Part shown: in pieces, positions 52,372 to 61,155 of the stretch
Numbering within the stretch: position 1 is the stretch's first letter
Layout: each line of letters opens with the position of its first letter
Assembly: GCA_963750395.1 (NCBI GenBank)
Contig: CAVVQM010000010.1
Location: 558,001-622,000 of the forward strand
Direction of reading: 5' to 3'
Length of the DNA stretch: 64,000 bases
From: JADJPO01 sp963750395
GTDB lineage: Bacteria; Actinomycetota; Actinomycetes; Actinomycetales; Kineosporiaceae
Notes under the pieces: generated by a model
Told to the model about the DNA's origin: nothing
Database searches by the model: none
The model's input: only the letters and a program-made list of their open reading frames with translations
Position numbers and translations under genes: made by a program

Positions 52372-53739
52372 GTGGCACCGGTTGAGCACCACACCGACGG
52401 CGGGGACACTCAGGGGATGGCGAACGACGAGCTGACCAGGCTCGCCGGCCGGCAACACCTGCTGGCAACCCTCGCCGAGGAGACGGCGCAGGCCCGTCAG
52501 GCACCGGAGGGCGGTGGGTTCGGCGGCCGGATGAGCAGGATCGCTCTGTTGCTTCTCGATGTCGATCACTTCTCCGAGATCGGCCACCGGCTCGGGCCCG
52601 AGGTGGCGGAACAGGTGCTGATCGCCGTGAGTCGGCGGATGCGTCCCGCACTACGACCCACCCAGTTGCTGGCCCGCCTGGGCGACGACGAGTTCGCGGT
52701 GATCCTGCCGGACGCCGACCGCGACGCCGCCGAGCGCGTGGCGCAGGCGCTGATGGCCCGGCTCGACCACGAGGTCGAGGTCGGGGCCGACGGCGCGTCG
52801 CACAAGGTCCGCGTCAGCGCGAGCGCGGGCATCGCCACCTGCCGCCTGCCGCGCGATGACCCCCGGGCGATGGTCGCCCAGGCCACCGCCGCGGTGATGC
52901 AGGCCAAGCGGTCCGGGGGCGGGATCAGCCACTATGACGCCGAACTCGAGCTCACCACCCGCCGCCGCCCACCCATCGGGGAGCTGCGGGTGGCCATGGA
53001 ACACGGCGACCTCGAGGTGCACCTGCAGCCGCAGCTCGATCTGGCGGGACGAACGGTCCACGGAGCTGAGGCGCTGGCCCGGTGGCGGCACCCCAACGAC
53101 GGGGTGCTCCTGCCGGCCTCGTTCCTGCCCCTGGCGGCGCAGACCGGGCTGATGCGCCCGATCACCAAGATGCTCCTCGACCTCACGGTTGAGGCATGCC
53201 GGCAGTGGTGGCACCAGGGCTGCGAGGTGCCGGTGAGCCTGAACCTCGGCGTCCACGACCTGCTGGACACGGATCTGACCAATGAGATCCCGCAGTCGCT
53301 GGAGCAGGCCGGGCTGCCACCGTCGGCGCTGCGCATCGAGATCACCGAGGATGCCTTCCTGGCCGACGCCGAGTCGGTCGCCGAACTGTTGGACGAGTGG
53401 GCCCGGGCCGGGATCGGCGTGTGTCTGGACGACTTCGGGACCGGCTACTCGTCGTTGGCCTACCTGCGGACCCTGCCGATCGGCGAACTGAAGCTCGACA
53501 AGGTCTTCATCCGGGACCTGGCCAGACCCCGGACCACGACCATCGTGCGGCACACCATCGCCATGGCCCACGACCTGGGCATGTCCGTCGTGGCCGAGGG
53601 TGTCGAGGGTGAAATGACCGCACGGGACCTGCTGGCGCTCGGCTGCGACATCGGTCAGGGCGATCTGTTCGGTGCCCCCATGCCGTTGGCCGAGTTCAAG
53701 GCCTATCTCAGCTGCCCGGAGCCCGGTCTGTCGCCGTGA
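52372..53739 (+). CDS. GGDEF-EAL cyclic-di-GMP signalling protein
   Basis: 455 residues from GTG 52372 (GGGAG 6 bases upstream). The GGDEF domain (about 40-190) has the degenerate signature LGDDEF instead of GGDEF, so cyclase activity is doubtful. The EAL domain has an intact EALARW motif, ITEDAF, DDFGTGYSSLAYL and VAEGVEG, with the metal and catalytic residues in place, so it is probably a phosphodiesterase. No membrane segments or sensor domain. Its 3' end overlaps the convergent phosphofructokinase gene by 32 bases. Confidence 0.9.
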   Translation: MAPVEHHTDGGDTQGMANDELTRLAGRQHLLATLAEETAQARQAPEGGGFGGRMSRIALLLLDVDHFSEIGHRLGPEVAEQVLIAVSRRMRPALRPTQLLARLGDDEFAVILPDADRDAAERVAQALMARLDHEVEVGADGASHKVRVSASAGIATCRLPRDDPRAMVAQATAAVMQAKRSGGGISHYDAELELTTRRRPPIGELRVAMEHGDLEVHLQPQLDLAGRTVHGAEALARWRHPNDGVLLPASFLPLAAQTGLMRPITKMLLDLTVEACRQWWHQGCEVPVSLNLGVHDLLDTDLTNEIPQSLEQAGLPPSALRIEITEDAFLADAESVAELLDEWARAGIGVCLDDFGTGYSSLAYLRTLPIGELKLDKVFIRDLARPRTTTIVRHTIAMAHDLGMSVVAEGVEGEMTARDLLALGCDIGQGDLFGAPMPLAEFKAYLSCPEPGLSP

Positions 53740-55996
53740 GCTCGTCGGTAGCCTGCCCCTCGGCCCGCCTCGAGCGGGCCGGCGGGTCGGCCATCGTCGA
53801 CAGCACCGGCAGGTAGGAGAGCCACCACTGATGGGCGGGGCGCCGTGCCACGGCGTCCATCAGCTCGTTCACCCGGGCCACCGGCCCGGAGCACAGCGAT
53901 CCCTGCACCGTGCCCAGGAAGACGCTGTCGACCCTCGATTCGGTGAACTGTCCGTGCAGCAGGTCCAGGCCGTAACTGACCAGCTGCACCGCGAGGTTGC
54001 GGTCGAAGGGCGACGGCCGGCCGCCCTGCTGCACGTGCCCCAGTGTGGCGGTCCGGACATCGAACAGTCCGTCGCTCTCCGCCTCGAGCACGTTGGCCAG
54101 TACGTCGACGGTGTAGTGGGGGCTGGCTTCCTCGTTGCGCAGCAGCAGGAACAGTCCCCGGCCCTCCTCGAACGCGGCTCGCATGGCCCGGGTGTCGGAC
54201 TGCAGGTCCGCCAGGCCCACTCCGGTCTCATGCAGGTAGACGCGTTCAGCGCCGGCGGCGATGGCCGCCATGGTGGTCAGATAGCCGCAGGTGCGCCCCA
54301 TCAGCTCGACGATGAAGCACCGTTGTTCGGCACCGGCCGACTGTTTGATCCGGTCCAGTGCATCGACCGCCACCCCGAGGGCGGTGTCCGCGCCGATCGA
54401 CAGATCGGTGCCGGGCAGGTTGTTGTCGACCGAGGCGGGCACGCAGACGACCGGCAGACGCAGCATCGGGTAGCGGGTCTGCTCGGCCAGCATGGCCGCG
54501 GCCGACAGATAGCCGTCGACACCGCCGATGATCATCAGGGCATCGAGTCGGGCCTCCTCCACGGCGCGGCTGATCGCGTACAGGTCCTCCACCTGCACGG
54601 CGCCGCGGGCGGTGCCCAGCATGGCGCCACCCTCGGTGATCCAGCCGTCCACCTCCTCCCAACTCAGCTCGCGGATCCGCCCGGCCGCCAGACCCGGCAG
54701 CCCCCCGCTGACCCCGAGCATGTGCATCCCCCGGGCCATACCGAGGCGGACGGCCGCATACACCGCGCTGTTCATCCCCGGGGACAGCCCGCCGACGTGA
54801 ACCAGCCCGACCCGCTTGGCCCCGGGCGGCATCTCCGCTGACGGCGGGGTGCTCAGGTCGTCGAGGATCCTCATCAGAGACGTGAAGGTGGTTCCCCGCG
54901 CCTGGATCGCGCCTGCGGTGCGACCCTGCGACATCCGCTCCCCGAGGCGCCTGGTGACGGCCACCGCGCGGTGCAGCGGACGACGGGTCACCCGGCTGTG
55001 CTGCAGGCCCACCACCGTGGGTTCTGCCGAGGGCGAGCCCTGGATGACCTCGAGGGCGGCGGCGTGTCCGACGAGTGTGCTCATCCACCGGTCGAAGGCG
55101 CTCGGCGTCCCCCCGCGTTGCACGTGGCCGAGCGTGGTGACCCGGACGTCCTCACCCAGCCAATCGTGCATCACCTCCGCCACGTCCTGCGCCCGAATCG
55201 GATTCCCCTCGAGATCGACCGCCCCCTCGGCGACGACGACGAGCCCATCGCGCCGACCGGCGGCCCGTCCGGCCCGCAGCGCATCGCACAACCGGGTCTG
55301 CCATCCCGGTCCGGCCGGGTCCTCGGGCACGAACACGGCGTCGCAGCCGCCGGCGACGGCCGAGGCCACCGCCAGGTAACCGCATCGCCGGCCCATCACC
55401 TCGATGACGAAGCTTCGCTGATGACTGGCCGCGGTCGACGTGATCGCGTCGATCGCGTCCACGATCCGGTGCAGCGCCGAGTCGGCGCCGATCGTCATGT
55501 CGAAGCCGACCATGTCGTTGTCGATCGAGCCGACCATGCCGCTCACCTGCAGCTGCTGGTGGCGGTCGGCCGTGGCGGCGTCGAGCTCGCCCACCTCGAC
55601 CAGCTCGGCCAGCAGGGAGGGCCACTCCTCCAGAAGCAGCGCTGCACCCGTCAGGCTGCCGTCCCCTCCGATCACGACCAACCGATCGATGCCGGCCGCG
55701 ACCAGGTTGCCCGCCGCCGCCCGCCGCCCCTCGCGGGTGCGGAACTCCTTCGAGCGCGCGGTGCCGATCAGGGTCCCACCGCGGTGCTGGATGTCGGCCA
55801 CGTCATCCCAGGCCATCGGGCGGATCTGCGATCCGCCGTCCACCAAGCCCTGCAGTCCCTCGTGAACAGCGAACGGCTCGGCCCCCCGGGCGAGCGCGGT
55901 GCGGACGACGGCCCGCAGGGCGGCATTCATGCCCGGCGCATCGCCGCCACTGGTGAGGACGGCCAGCCTGACCCTGACGCCGGGTGGTTCGGACAC
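53708..55996 (-). CDS. Double-length 6-phosphofructokinase, eukaryote-like
   Basis: 762 residues containing two phosphofructokinase halves in tandem (about 1-395 and 396-740). The first half has the catalytic set: GGDGS, and GSIDNDMVG with the base Asp. In the second half the matching sites are GGVDGY and PASVDNNLPGTDLSIGADTA, where the catalytic Asp is Asn, as in the regulatory half of eukaryotic PFK (SNN). Bacterial PFK is normally a single 320-residue unit. Eukaryotic PFK arose by such a duplication, with the C half becoming the allosteric site. Convergent overlap with the GGDEF/EAL gene. ATP versus pyrophosphate dependence is not certain. Confidence 0.92.
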   Translation of the reverse strand: MSEPPGVRVRLAVLTSGGDAPGMNAALRAVVRTALARGAEPFAVHEGLQGLVDGGSQIRPMAWDDVADIQHRGGTLIGTARSKEFRTREGRRAAAGNLVAAGIDRLVVIGGDGSLTGAALLLEEWPSLLAELVEVGELDAATADRHQQLQVSGMVGSIDNDMVGFDMTIGADSALHRIVDAIDAITSTAASHQRSFVIEVMGRRCGYLAVASAVAGGCDAVFVPEDPAGPGWQTRLCDALRAGRAAGRRDGLVVVAEGAVDLEGNPIRAQDVAEVMHDWLGEDVRVTTLGHVQRGGTPSAFDRWMSTLVGHAAALEVIQGSPSAEPTVVGLQHSRVTRRPLHRAVAVTRRLGERMSQGRTAGAIQARGTTFTSLMRILDDLSTPPSAEMPPGAKRVGLVHVGGLSPGMNSAVYAAVRLGMARGMHMLGVSGGLPGLAAGRIRELSWEEVDGWITEGGAMLGTARGAVQVEDLYAISRAVEEARLDALMIIGGVDGYLSAAAMLAEQTRYPMLRLPVVCVPASVDNNLPGTDLSIGADTALGVAVDALDRIKQSAGAEQRCFIVELMGRTCGYLTTMAAIAAGAERVYLHETGVGLADLQSDTRAMRAAFEEGRGLFLLLRNEEASPHYTVDVLANVLEAESDGLFDVRTATLGHVQQGGRPSPFDRNLAVQLVSYGLDLLHGQFTESRVDSVFLGTVQGSLCSGPVARVNELMDAVARRPAHQWWLSYLPVLSTMADPPARSRRAEGQATDELTATDRAPGS

Positions 55997-56097
55997 GGAC
56001 TCATCCTCCCGCAGGGGCTTCCTGGACGGACTTCAGCCCGCGCCGAGGATCGTGTCACATCTGCCGCGACCCGTGCAGCGGGCTCAGGCCGGCGCTG

Positions 56098-57684
56098 TCA
56101 GACCGGGGGGACCCCGTGCCGCTTGGCCGGCAGGTCGCGGTCGCGCCCGGCGGCGAAGGCGAGTCGCAGGCTGACCTCCCGGCGCAGCTCCCCCGGTTCG
56201 ACGACCGCATCGACGACCAGGTCGCCGGCCAGGCGGAACAGGTCGACGTCCTGCTCGTACTCGGCGCGGCGGGCGGAGACGAACTCGGCGCGTTCGGTCT
56301 CGTCGTCGATCTGCGCGATCTTGCCCGCGAAGACGGCGTTCACCGCGGCCTCCGGACCCATCACGGCGATCCGCGCGCTGGGCAGGGCGAGCGTGGCATC
56401 CGGCCCGAAGCCCGGCCCGGCCATCGCGTACAGCCCTGCGCCGTAGGCCTTGCGCACCACGACGCAGATCTGCGGGACGGTCGCCTCGGACACCGCCGTG
56501 ATCATCTTGGCGCCGTGCCGGATGATCCCGCCGCGCTCCACCTCGCTGCCGATCATGAAGCCCGGCACGTCCGCCAGATACAGCAGCGGGACGTTGAAGG
56601 CGTCGCAGAGCCAGATGAAGCGGGCCGCCTTGTCCGCCGAGTCCCGGAACAGGACCCCGCCGCGCACGGCGCTGTTGTTGGCCAGTACCCCGACACTGCG
56701 TCCGTCGATGCGCGCCAGCCCGACCACGAGCTCGGCCGCGAACAGCGGTTTGATCTCGAAGAACGACTCGGCGTCGACGAGCGCGTCGATCAGCTCGTGG
56801 ACGTCGAACGGTACCGATTCGGCGTCCGGAACCAGGTCCCGGTCCGCCTCGCGCACAGGGGGTTCCACGGCGTAGTCGGGCGGAGCCTGTCGCCAGGTCG
56901 TCGGCAGGTAGGAGAAGTAGAGCCGAGCCTGTTCGATGGCGTCGGCGTCGTCCGTGGCCAGGTTGTCGGCGCAACCGGAGACCGTGCAGTGCATCCGGGC
57001 CCCGCCCATCTCCTCCAGGGAGACCACCTCGCCGACGACCATCTCGGCCATCCGCGGACTGCCGAGGTACATCGAGGCATTGCCCTCGACCATGAAGACG
57101 ACGTCGCAGAACGACGGGATGTAGGCGCCGCCGGCGGCCGACGGGCCGAACAGGCAGCAGATCTGCGGCACCCGGCCCGAGAGCAGCACCTGGTTGTGGA
57201 AGATCCGGCCGGCGCCCCGCCGCCCGGGGAACAGCTCGACCTGGTCGGTGATCCGCGCCCCCGCCGAGTCGACGAGCCAGAACACCGGCAGTTCCTCGCG
57301 GAGTGCGGCCTCGGTGGCACGGACCATCTTCTCCACGGTGCGCGCCCCCCACGAGCCGGCCTTGACGGTGGGGTCGTTGGCGATCACGATCACCGCCCGG
57401 CCCTCGACCAGGCCGCGGCCGGTGACCACACCGTCGGCCGGCAGACCGGCGCCGGGCTCCACCGAACCCGCGGCCGCCTGGGCGTTCGCGAGCAGACCGT
57501 CCTCGACGAAGCTGGCCTCGTCGCACAGGAGCGAGATCCTGCGTCGAACGGGGATCTTGCCCTGCCCCGCGAGTTTGGCGGCCCCCGCGTCGGAGGGCGC
57601 CGCCGCACGCGCCCGGGCGGCCGCCAGTTCGGTGTAGTGCGCTTCGACGTCGCCGCGCCCGGGCTGGTGGTCTGCGGGGGTCAC
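56098..57684 (-). CDS. Acyl-CoA carboxylase carboxyltransferase subunit (AccD1-type)
   Basis: 528 residues from GTG 57684; an alternative start is 57714. Crotonase-fold carboxyltransferase with DSAGARITDQ, FGPSAAGGAYIPSFCD and VRKAYGAGLYAMAGPGF. It matches the AccD of methylcrotonyl- or geranyl-CoA-type carboxylases more than the propionyl type. A biotin carboxylase partner is not adjacent; the AccA at 61156 is nearby. Follows the acyl-CoA dehydrogenase gene in the same direction with 4 bases between, forming a leucine/acyl-CoA catabolic pair. The 101 bases to PFK downstream show nothing. Confidence 0.88.
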   Translation of the reverse strand: MTPADHQPGRGDVEAHYTELAAARARAAAPSDAGAAKLAGQGKIPVRRRISLLCDEASFVEDGLLANAQAAAGSVEPGAGLPADGVVTGRGLVEGRAVIVIANDPTVKAGSWGARTVEKMVRATEAALREELPVFWLVDSAGARITDQVELFPGRRGAGRIFHNQVLLSGRVPQICCLFGPSAAGGAYIPSFCDVVFMVEGNASMYLGSPRMAEMVVGEVVSLEEMGGARMHCTVSGCADNLATDDADAIEQARLYFSYLPTTWRQAPPDYAVEPPVREADRDLVPDAESVPFDVHELIDALVDAESFFEIKPLFAAELVVGLARIDGRSVGVLANNSAVRGGVLFRDSADKAARFIWLCDAFNVPLLYLADVPGFMIGSEVERGGIIRHGAKMITAVSEATVPQICVVVRKAYGAGLYAMAGPGFGPDATLALPSARIAVMGPEAAVNAVFAGKIAQIDDETERAEFVSARRAEYEQDVDLFRLAGDLVVDAVVEPGELRREVSLRLAFAAGRDRDLPAKRHGVPPV

Positions 57685-57688
57685 GGGA

Positions 57689-58891
57689 CTAGTCAACCGC
57701 GAGTCCGAGCCCACGCGCGATGACCAGACGCTGCACCTCGGAGGTACCCTCGCCGATCTCGAGCACCTTGGCGTCGCGGTAGAAGCGGGCGACGGGACTG
57801 TCCTCGACGAAGGATGCGCCGCCGAATACCTGGGCTGCCAGCCGAGTGGCGTCGACCGCCACGGTGGTGCTGTGCAGCTTGGCCATGGCCGCGGCCTGCT
57901 TGGCCTCGTTGCGCAGGCCCCGCCCCCCCGAACCGGACCGCAGCCGATCGGCGAGCCAGGCGGCGCGGTAGGTGAGCAGCCGAGCGCCCTCGATCGCTGT
58001 CGCCAGGTCGGCCAGCGGGAAGCTCAGACCCTGGTTGACGCCGATGGGCCGCCCGAAGGCGGTGCGATGGCCGGCGTAGTCGCAGGCGGAGTCGAGGCAG
58101 GCCCGGGCCAGCCCGAGGGCCAGGGCGGAGATCGCCACCCGGCCGTCGTCCAGGGTGGCCAGGAACTGGGTGAACCCGCGGCCCTGCTCTCCGAGCAGGG
58201 CGTCCGGGCCGACCCGGCATCGGTCCAGGGTCAGCGGGTGGGTGTCGCTGGCGTGCCAGCCCAGCTTGCGATAGGCGGGCTCGACGGTCAGACCGTCGGC
58301 ACCTGCCGGGACCAGGAAGGTACTGATCGGCCCCGTCCCGGACGAGGCGCTGACGCCGATCGGGGGTCGCGTGCGTGCGGCCACGGTGATGACGCTGGTG
58401 ATCGGAGTGCCCGAATTGGTGATGAACGCCTTCGAACCGGTGAGCAGCCAGCCTCCCTCGCCGTCCGGGTCGGCGCGCGTGCTCAGGGCGGCCGCGTCCG
58501 ACCCAGCCCCCGGCTCGGTCAGGCCGAAGGCGGCCAGGCGGCGGCCGGCGACCAGGTCGGGCAGCCAGCGCCGCTTCTGCTCGTCGCTGCCGTAGACCTG
58601 GATCGGGCCGATGCCCAGGCCCACGCCCGCGGACAGCGTGATCCCCACCGACTGGTCGACGTAGCCGAGTTCCTCGATGGCCACGCACAGTGTGATCAGA
58701 TCGGCATCCGATCCGCCGTACTCCTCGGGGGCGAGCAGCCCGAACAGCCCGAGATCGCCCATCCGATGGATCAGGCCCACCGGCAGCGCACCGGCGGCGT
58801 CCCATCCGGCGCAATACGGGGCGACGTGCTCGGCCGCGAAGTCGCGGATCACGGCCCGGAAGTCCTCGTGCTCCTTGCGCAGCTCGAACAT
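57689..58891 (-). CDS. Acyl-CoA dehydrogenase (isovaleryl-CoA-type)
   Basis: 400 residues of standard length. FAD-dependent alpha,beta-oxidation of an acyl-CoA. AFGLTEPGAGSDAAALSTRA and FITNSGTP are the flavin-binding segment, and the C-terminal VQRLVIARGLGL holds the catalytic base region (EGTSEVQ). GGAGG upstream of ATG 58891. It heads the operon controlled by the MerR protein across the gap. With the carboxylase, isovaleryl-CoA or branched-chain acyl-CoA oxidation is inferred. Confidence 0.9.
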   Translation of the reverse strand: MFELRKEHEDFRAVIRDFAAEHVAPYCAGWDAAGALPVGLIHRMGDLGLFGLLAPEEYGGSDADLITLCVAIEELGYVDQSVGITLSAGVGLGIGPIQVYGSDEQKRRWLPDLVAGRRLAAFGLTEPGAGSDAAALSTRADPDGEGGWLLTGSKAFITNSGTPITSVITVAARTRPPIGVSASSGTGPISTFLVPAGADGLTVEPAYRKLGWHASDTHPLTLDRCRVGPDALLGEQGRGFTQFLATLDDGRVAISALALGLARACLDSACDYAGHRTAFGRPIGVNQGLSFPLADLATAIEGARLLTYRAAWLADRLRSGSGGRGLRNEAKQAAAMAKLHSTTVAVDATRLAAQVFGGASFVEDSPVARFYRDAKVLEIGEGTSEVQRLVIARGLGLAVD

Positions 58892-58906
58892 GGATCCTCC
58901 CAGTTG

Positions 58907-58922
58907 ACCTTTACGTCAAGGT
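58907..58922. promoter_or_regulatory. MerR operator between acyl-CoA dehydrogenase and merR
   Basis: ACCTT (58907-58911) and AAGGT (58918-58922) inverted repeat with a 6-base TACGTC spacer, in a local AT-rich patch in the divergent gap. LiuR-type MerR regulators use inverted repeats in this position. Confidence 0.65.
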
Positions 58923-58963
58923 AAAGCACTCTGGGACCGACGGCAAGGTCGGAGGTACGGACG

Positions 58964-59374
58964 GTGACACATCTGGACACGCTCGGGTCCGCCGCGACGG
59001 AGGGCCCCACGCAGACCTGGACGATCGCCGAGCTCGCCGAGGAGTTCGACGTCACCCACCGGACCATCCGCTTCTACGAGGGTCGCGGTCTGATCACCCC
59101 TGCGCGCCACGGCACCCATCGGGTCTTCCGGCCCCGCGACCGGGTCCGGCTGGCGCTGGTGCTGCGGGGCAAGCGGCTGGGCTTCGACCTGGAGCAGATC
59201 CGCCACATCATCGACATGTACGACACGGAGCCTGGCGAGGCGGGCCAGATCCACTACCTCCTGGAGCAGATCGCAGCCCGACGGGCCGATCTGGAGCAGC
59301 GCCGGCAGGACATCCAGCAGACCCTCGCCGAACTGGACGACGTCGAGCGCCGCTGCCGGGATCGTCTGACCTGA
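58964..59374 (+). CDS. MerR-family regulator of acyl-CoA catabolism (LiuR-like)
   Basis: 136 residues from GTG 58964 (GGAGG 8 bases upstream). N-terminal winged helix TWTIAELAEEFDVTHRTIRFYEGRGLITPARHGTHRVFRPRDR, here as continuous family signature pieces, and a C-terminal coiled coil (GEAGQIHYLLEQIAARRADLEQRRQ). The LiuR-type regulators repress branched-chain catabolism genes. Divergent from the acyl-CoA dehydrogenase gene with an inverted-repeat operator between. Confidence 0.9.
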   Translation: MTHLDTLGSAATEGPTQTWTIAELAEEFDVTHRTIRFYEGRGLITPARHGTHRVFRPRDRVRLALVLRGKRLGFDLEQIRHIIDMYDTEPGEAGQIHYLLEQIAARRADLEQRRQDIQQTLAELDDVERRCRDRLT

Positions 59375-59501
59375 GCGGGACACACCCGAACGCTCGTCCG
59401 CCCGCGCGATCGGTTCGCGATTGGCTACGGTGGCCGTCGGCCGCGACAGGCCGACGTCGGACCAGGCCGGGGGGCGTAGGACGCGGGAGGTTGTAGGCCC
59501 A

Positions 59502-60491
59502 GTGGGCGCAGTCGTGCGCGCGTGTCTCCTGCCGGCCTCGGCGTTCCTGCTGCTGGCCTGGTCCCTGACCACACTGATCCCGGCGGACGGTCCCGGGGGG
59601 GCCGTTCGCGCCAGCGTGGTCGCCTTTCCGGCGGCGGTCGTCCCTCTGGTGACCCTGATGGCCATCGCCGTGATCATCCTGGCGATCCGCAGGCGCCGCT
59701 GGGAGTCGGTCGCGGCCGCGGCGATCGCCGCACTGCTCCCCTGGGTCTTCCTCATCCCCTACGCAGGGGGGGACCAGCCCTCCCGCGAGGACGCCGCCGG
59801 CGCACCGACCCTGCGGGTCATGGTGGTCAACGCCCACGAGGGCAGGGCGAGCCCCACGGACGTCGTCGCCGCGGTCACGGGCAACGCGATCGACGTCCTG
59901 GTGGTCACCGAGCTGACCGGATCGCTCGCCCACGACCTCACGGCGGCCGGGCTGGATGCGCGGGTCACCGCACGCTGGATCCGGGTGCCGGGCCAGGACG
60001 GCGTCCCCACCGATCCCGAGGCCGGCATGGGGATCTGGACCCACGCCACCATCGCCGCCAACCAGGACGTGCCGGGCACCACCTGGCCTGCGACCGAGGT
60101 GAGACTGGAGCAACCTGCGGTGACCGTGATCGCCGCCCATGTGGCCACCCCGACCCCGACCGGCGCCGCCCGGTGGTCCCACGATCTGATGGCCCTGCGG
60201 GCCAGGACCGCCGCGTCCACCGGGCCGACGGTGCTGCTCGGAAACCTCAACGCCACGCCGCTGCACGCCGACCTGCGGGCGTTCCGCGCCGCGGGGTTGC
60301 GCGACGCGGCCGACGCCCTCGGCCAAGGGCCTCGGCCCACCTGGCCGGCCTGGTCACCCTTCCCCCTGCTGCCGCTGGACCATGTGATGGTCAGCCCCGA
60401 CGTGGCGGTGTCGTCGCTCGGCACCGTGGTCATCGACGGATCGGACCACCGGGGGCTGGTGGCCGCCGTCCGCCTCCCACCGGAGGGCTGA
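59502..60491 (+). CDS. Endonuclease/exonuclease/phosphatase-family membrane protein
   Basis: 329 residues from GTG 59502 (GGAGG 11 bases upstream); a TTG at 59421 would add 27. Three transmembrane segments in residues 5-100 precede an extracytoplasmic EEP domain: VVNAHEGRAS, VVTELTG with the metal Glu, GNLNATPLHADL (normally GDFN, here Asn), and GSDHRGLVA with the catalytic His. The GDFN-to-GNLN change may reduce activity. Phosphodiesterase of unknown substrate. Confidence 0.83.
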   Translation: MGAVVRACLLPASAFLLLAWSLTTLIPADGPGGAVRASVVAFPAAVVPLVTLMAIAVIILAIRRRRWESVAAAAIAALLPWVFLIPYAGGDQPSREDAAGAPTLRVMVVNAHEGRASPTDVVAAVTGNAIDVLVVTELTGSLAHDLTAAGLDARVTARWIRVPGQDGVPTDPEAGMGIWTHATIAANQDVPGTTWPATEVRLEQPAVTVIAAHVATPTPTGAARWSHDLMALRARTAASTGPTVLLGNLNATPLHADLRAFRAAGLRDAADALGQGPRPTWPAWSPFPLLPLDHVMVSPDVAVSSLGTVVIDGSDHRGLVAAVRLPPEG

Positions 60492-60558
60492 CAGCGGCGC
60501 CGACCGCTCCGAGCCAGGTGGTCCCGGTTGTGGCCGGTCGAGGCCGGTGCCGTGCCTG

Positions 60559-60945
60559 TCAGGCGGTGCTGTGCTTGGCCTCGTGCTCGGCGATCTGCTT
60601 GGCGTACTGCTCGCGCACGTCGTCCATGTCGAGCTCGCGAACCTGAGTGAGAATGCCTTCCAGAGCGGGCTCCGGGAGCGCGCCGGGCTGCCCGAAGACC
60701 GGGATCCCGTCGCGGTAGATGACCAGTGTCGGGATCGAGACCACGCCGTAGCGCTGGGCCAGGGTGGGTTCCGCCTCGGTGTCGACCTTGGCGAAGGTGG
60801 CGTCGGGGTTCTTCTCCGACACCCTCTCGAACACGGGCGCGAACTGACGGCACGGGCCGCACCATTCAGCCCAGAAGTCGATCAGGACGATGCCGTCCTG
60901 GACCGTCTCGTCGTGATTGGTGTCGGTCATGGTCAGGGTGCTCAC
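60559..60945 (-). CDS. trxA: Thioredoxin
   Basis: 128 residues from GTG 60945 (GGGAG 7 bases upstream). Active site WCGPC with cysteines C29 and C32, FDFW-like LIDFWAEWCGPCRQFAPVF, and the cis-proline region SIPTLVIYRDG. A C-terminal acidic/basic extension of about 20 residues follows the domain. Convergent to the EEP gene and divergent from accA (210 bases, low complexity). Confidence 0.95.
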   Translation of the reverse strand: MSTLTMTDTNHDETVQDGIVLIDFWAEWCGPCRQFAPVFERVSEKNPDATFAKVDTEAEPTLAQRYGVVSIPTLVIYRDGIPVFGQPGALPEPALEGILTQVRELDMDDVREQYAKQIAEHEAKHSTA

Positions 60946-61155
60946 CGAGAATCTCCCGCCTTGTGGAAGCCCGGATCCGGGTCGGTTCCCGGTTCCGGTT
61001 CTCAGGGCGTAACCACCCCCGCCCCCCGGCTTCTTCCCCGGGTGGTTCTGCCCGGCTGTGCGGTGCGCCACTGCCGGGCGCCCCCCACAATGGAGACTGC
61101 GGACTACCCTCGCCACAGCGGGCCCGCAGACGGACCATGCGAGGGAGTGGTGGAC

